DNA of 64,000 nt from the NCBI RefSeq assembly GCF_012524165.2, contig NZ_JABACJ020000001.1:186001-250000 (forward strand), in the 5' to 3' direction. The notes beneath the pieces were generated by a model. It did not search any database, had not been told where the DNA came from, and saw nothing but the letters and a program-made list of their open reading frames with translations. Within the stretch, counting starts at the first letter, position 1. Each line of letters starts with the position of its first letter. Position numbers and translations under genes: made by a program. This document shows positions 62,784 through 64,000 of this stretch, piece after piece. The DNA comes from Faecalicatena faecalis (lineage in GTDB: Bacteria > Bacillota > Clostridia > Lachnospirales > Lachnospiraceae).

Positions 62784-63785
62784 ATGAAAAGATTAGTGAA
62801 TCAAGAAGAACGTATGATATCAGATATGATTGATGGATATGTGAAACTGAGTCAGGGAAAAGTACAGAGTGTTCCAGGTGTAAATGCAATCATGAAAACG
62901 AACTGTAAAGAGAAGGTGTCAGTTGTTGTTGGAGGCGGAAGCGGCCTGGACCCTTGGCCGATTGGCTATGTGGGCGAGGGACTCGCTGATGGAGCCGCAG
63001 TTGGCAATGTGTTCTGTGCTCCTCCTGCCAAATCAATTTTGGAAGTAACGAGAAATGTTCCGCATGAAAGGGGTATCGTATATATTGTAACAAACCATGC
63101 CGGAGATGTCCTGAACTTTGAGCTTGTAAGTGAGCTGGCCGGCATGGAGGGAATTAAAACAAGACAGATTTATATTAATGATGATATTACTTCTGCAGGC
63201 AGTGATGAAAAAGAAGAGCGGCGCGGTATAGGCGGTATCGCGATTCTTACAAAGCTTGCAGGTGCAGTAACCGATGCAGGAAACAGCCTTGATGAGACGT
63301 TCAGGCTGCTTGAAAAAGCAAAGGACAGCATTGGGACGTTTAGTGTTACAACGGCCCCTTCGTATTCACCGGTGACAGGCAAGCAGTGCTTTGCTCTGGA
63401 GGATGGTAAGATGGAATATGGGATGGGGTTCAATGGAGAGACTGGAATCCTGAGAACGGATATCTCAACCGCTGACGATATCGCAGAGACACTGATGGAA
63501 GGCCTGCTGGAAGATTTAGGGGTTCGGTCCGGCGACAGGGTGGCCATTTGGTTAAATGGTTATAGTATGACCAGTCAGATTGAGCTTAGTATCATAGCAG
63601 GCAGGTGCTGTGATTTATTATTAGAGAAGAAGATTCAATTATATGATATTCAGATAGAAAGGCTATATGTGACACCTGGAGCAGCTGGCTTATCCATTTC
63701 AATGCTGAAACTAGATGAGGAGCTGGAGAAATATTATAATACACCGGCAGATGCGCCATTTTTCAAGATTATGGAAAAGAGGTGA
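62784..63785 (+). CDS. DhaK-like kinase subunit lacking the canonical substrate-binding histidines
   Basis: 333 residues from ATG 62784 (AGGGTGAT upstream; the frame is open from 62766). GGGSGLDPWPIGYVGEG (50-66) aligns with the DhaK loop usually GGGSGHEPAHAGYVGKG: His becomes Leu55 and Pro59. Asp108 in TNHAGDVLNF is retained. The covalent substrate His in the GxHNEPG-type motif is Asn217 in GFNGETG. So the hemiaminal attachment seen in DhaK is unlikely. It pairs with the following DhaL-like gene; the substrate is probably not plain dihydroxyacetone. Confidence 0.9.
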   Translation: MKRLVNQEERMISDMIDGYVKLSQGKVQSVPGVNAIMKTNCKEKVSVVVGGGSGLDPWPIGYVGEGLADGAAVGNVFCAPPAKSILEVTRNVPHERGIVYIVTNHAGDVLNFELVSELAGMEGIKTRQIYINDDITSAGSDEKEERRGIGGIAILTKLAGAVTDAGNSLDETFRLLEKAKDSIGTFSVTTAPSYSPVTGKQCFALEDGKMEYGMGFNGETGILRTDISTADDIAETLMEGLLEDLGVRSGDRVAIWLNGYSMTSQIELSIIAGRCCDLLLEKKIQLYDIQIERLYVTPGAAGLSISMLKLDEELEKYYNTPADAPFFKIMEKR

Positions 63786-63791
63786 TGTGAA

Positions 63792-64000
63792 ATGACTTCA
63801 GAAGAGTGCAGACAGATGTTCCTGGCTGTAGCTGAAAAAATGGTAAATAGCGAAGCAATGCTGACAGAGATTGATGAGAAAATTGGGGATGGAGATCATG
63901 GCATTGGAATGGCATTCGGATTTCGGAATGTGAAAAAGGAGCTTGAAGAGTTGGAGGCCGTGTCTGTAGAAGCTGTTTTCAAAACAGTCGGGATGACACT
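63792..64000 (+). CDS. DhaL-like ADP/ATP-binding subunit (3' truncated)
   Basis: 69 codons before the window end. TEIDEKIGDGDHGIGMAFGF contains Asp28, Asp33 and Asp35, the Mg-nucleotide ligands of DhaL, all intact. It starts seven bases after the DhaK-like stop with GAGGTGATGTGAA upstream. It supplies the phosphoryl transfer part that works with the DhaK-like chain; whether PTS-dependent (DhaM) or ATP-dependent is not visible. Confidence 0.9.
   Translation, partial: MTSEECRQMFLAVAEKMVNSEAMLTEIDEKIGDGDHGIGMAFGFRNVKKELEELEAVSVEAVFKTVGMT

Overview
The window looks like chromosome of a low-to-moderate GC Firmicute, most likely a Lachnospiraceae gut anaerobe (Clostridium scindens/Dorea-like; an inference from gene content and codon style, not a species call). 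Pointers are a FabK-type fatty acid operon with fused AccD-AccA, a DUF6465-like protein, selenium-dependent D-proline reductase (Stickland metabolism), and a clostridial-order S10-spc-alpha ribosomal locus.

Layout. 1-4.1 kb: end of a GldA/F/G-type ABC system with a DUF4340 lipoprotein-like partner. 4.2-5.5 kb: a zinc-ribbon membrane protein and a J-domain protein. 5.5-8.4 kb: minus-strand genes (UroD-family methyltransferase, tRNA-Leu(CAG), a small membrane protein, an Rpn/PD-(D/E)XK protein). 8.6-9.8 kb: an AT-rich decayed module (response-regulator remnant, two small membrane proteins, frameshifted TetR, large imperfect hairpin). 9.8-21.0 kb: complete type II fatty acid synthesis operon fabH-acpP-fabK-fabD-fabG-fabF-accB-fabZ-accC-accDA, a second FabK-like flavoprotein and a distal MarR/FabT regulator; a 21-bp palindrome sits on its promoter. 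21.1-24.9 kb: DUF6465-like protein, HD hydrolase, sirtuin, nitroreductase, rRNA-type methyltransferase.

25.1-43.4 kb is a selenium/proline island: yedF-like gene, selD (itself a selenoprotein with in-frame UGA), selA, selB, LysR, a class V aminotransferase (selenium or sulfur mobilisation), YedE transporter, TusA-like protein and DUF3343; then proline racemase, selC tRNA-Sec, prdC, prdA, a CBO2463-type gene, prdB (in-frame UGA), prdD and prdE. All parts needed to make Sec and spend it on proline reduction lie together. A 71-nt three-way-junction-like RNA precedes prdC.

43.4-60.6 kb: S10-spc-alpha ribosomal operon (rpsJ to rplQ, with secY, adk, infA, rpoA). It is ordinary in gene order (map is absent after adk) but carries unusual intergenic elements: a phased 28-nt tandem hairpin array before rpmD, two copies of a hairpin repeat with co-varying stems before rplB and rplF, a promoter-leader-attenuator before rpsM, and a probable short minus-strand RNA upstream of rpsJ. 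60.9-64 kb: an RpiR regulator, class II aldolase, DhaK-like protein lacking both canonical DhaK histidines, and DhaL (cut by the window end), which looks like a sugar catabolic operon for an undetermined substrate.

All assignments are from reading the sequence and from memory of the families; no database search was run.
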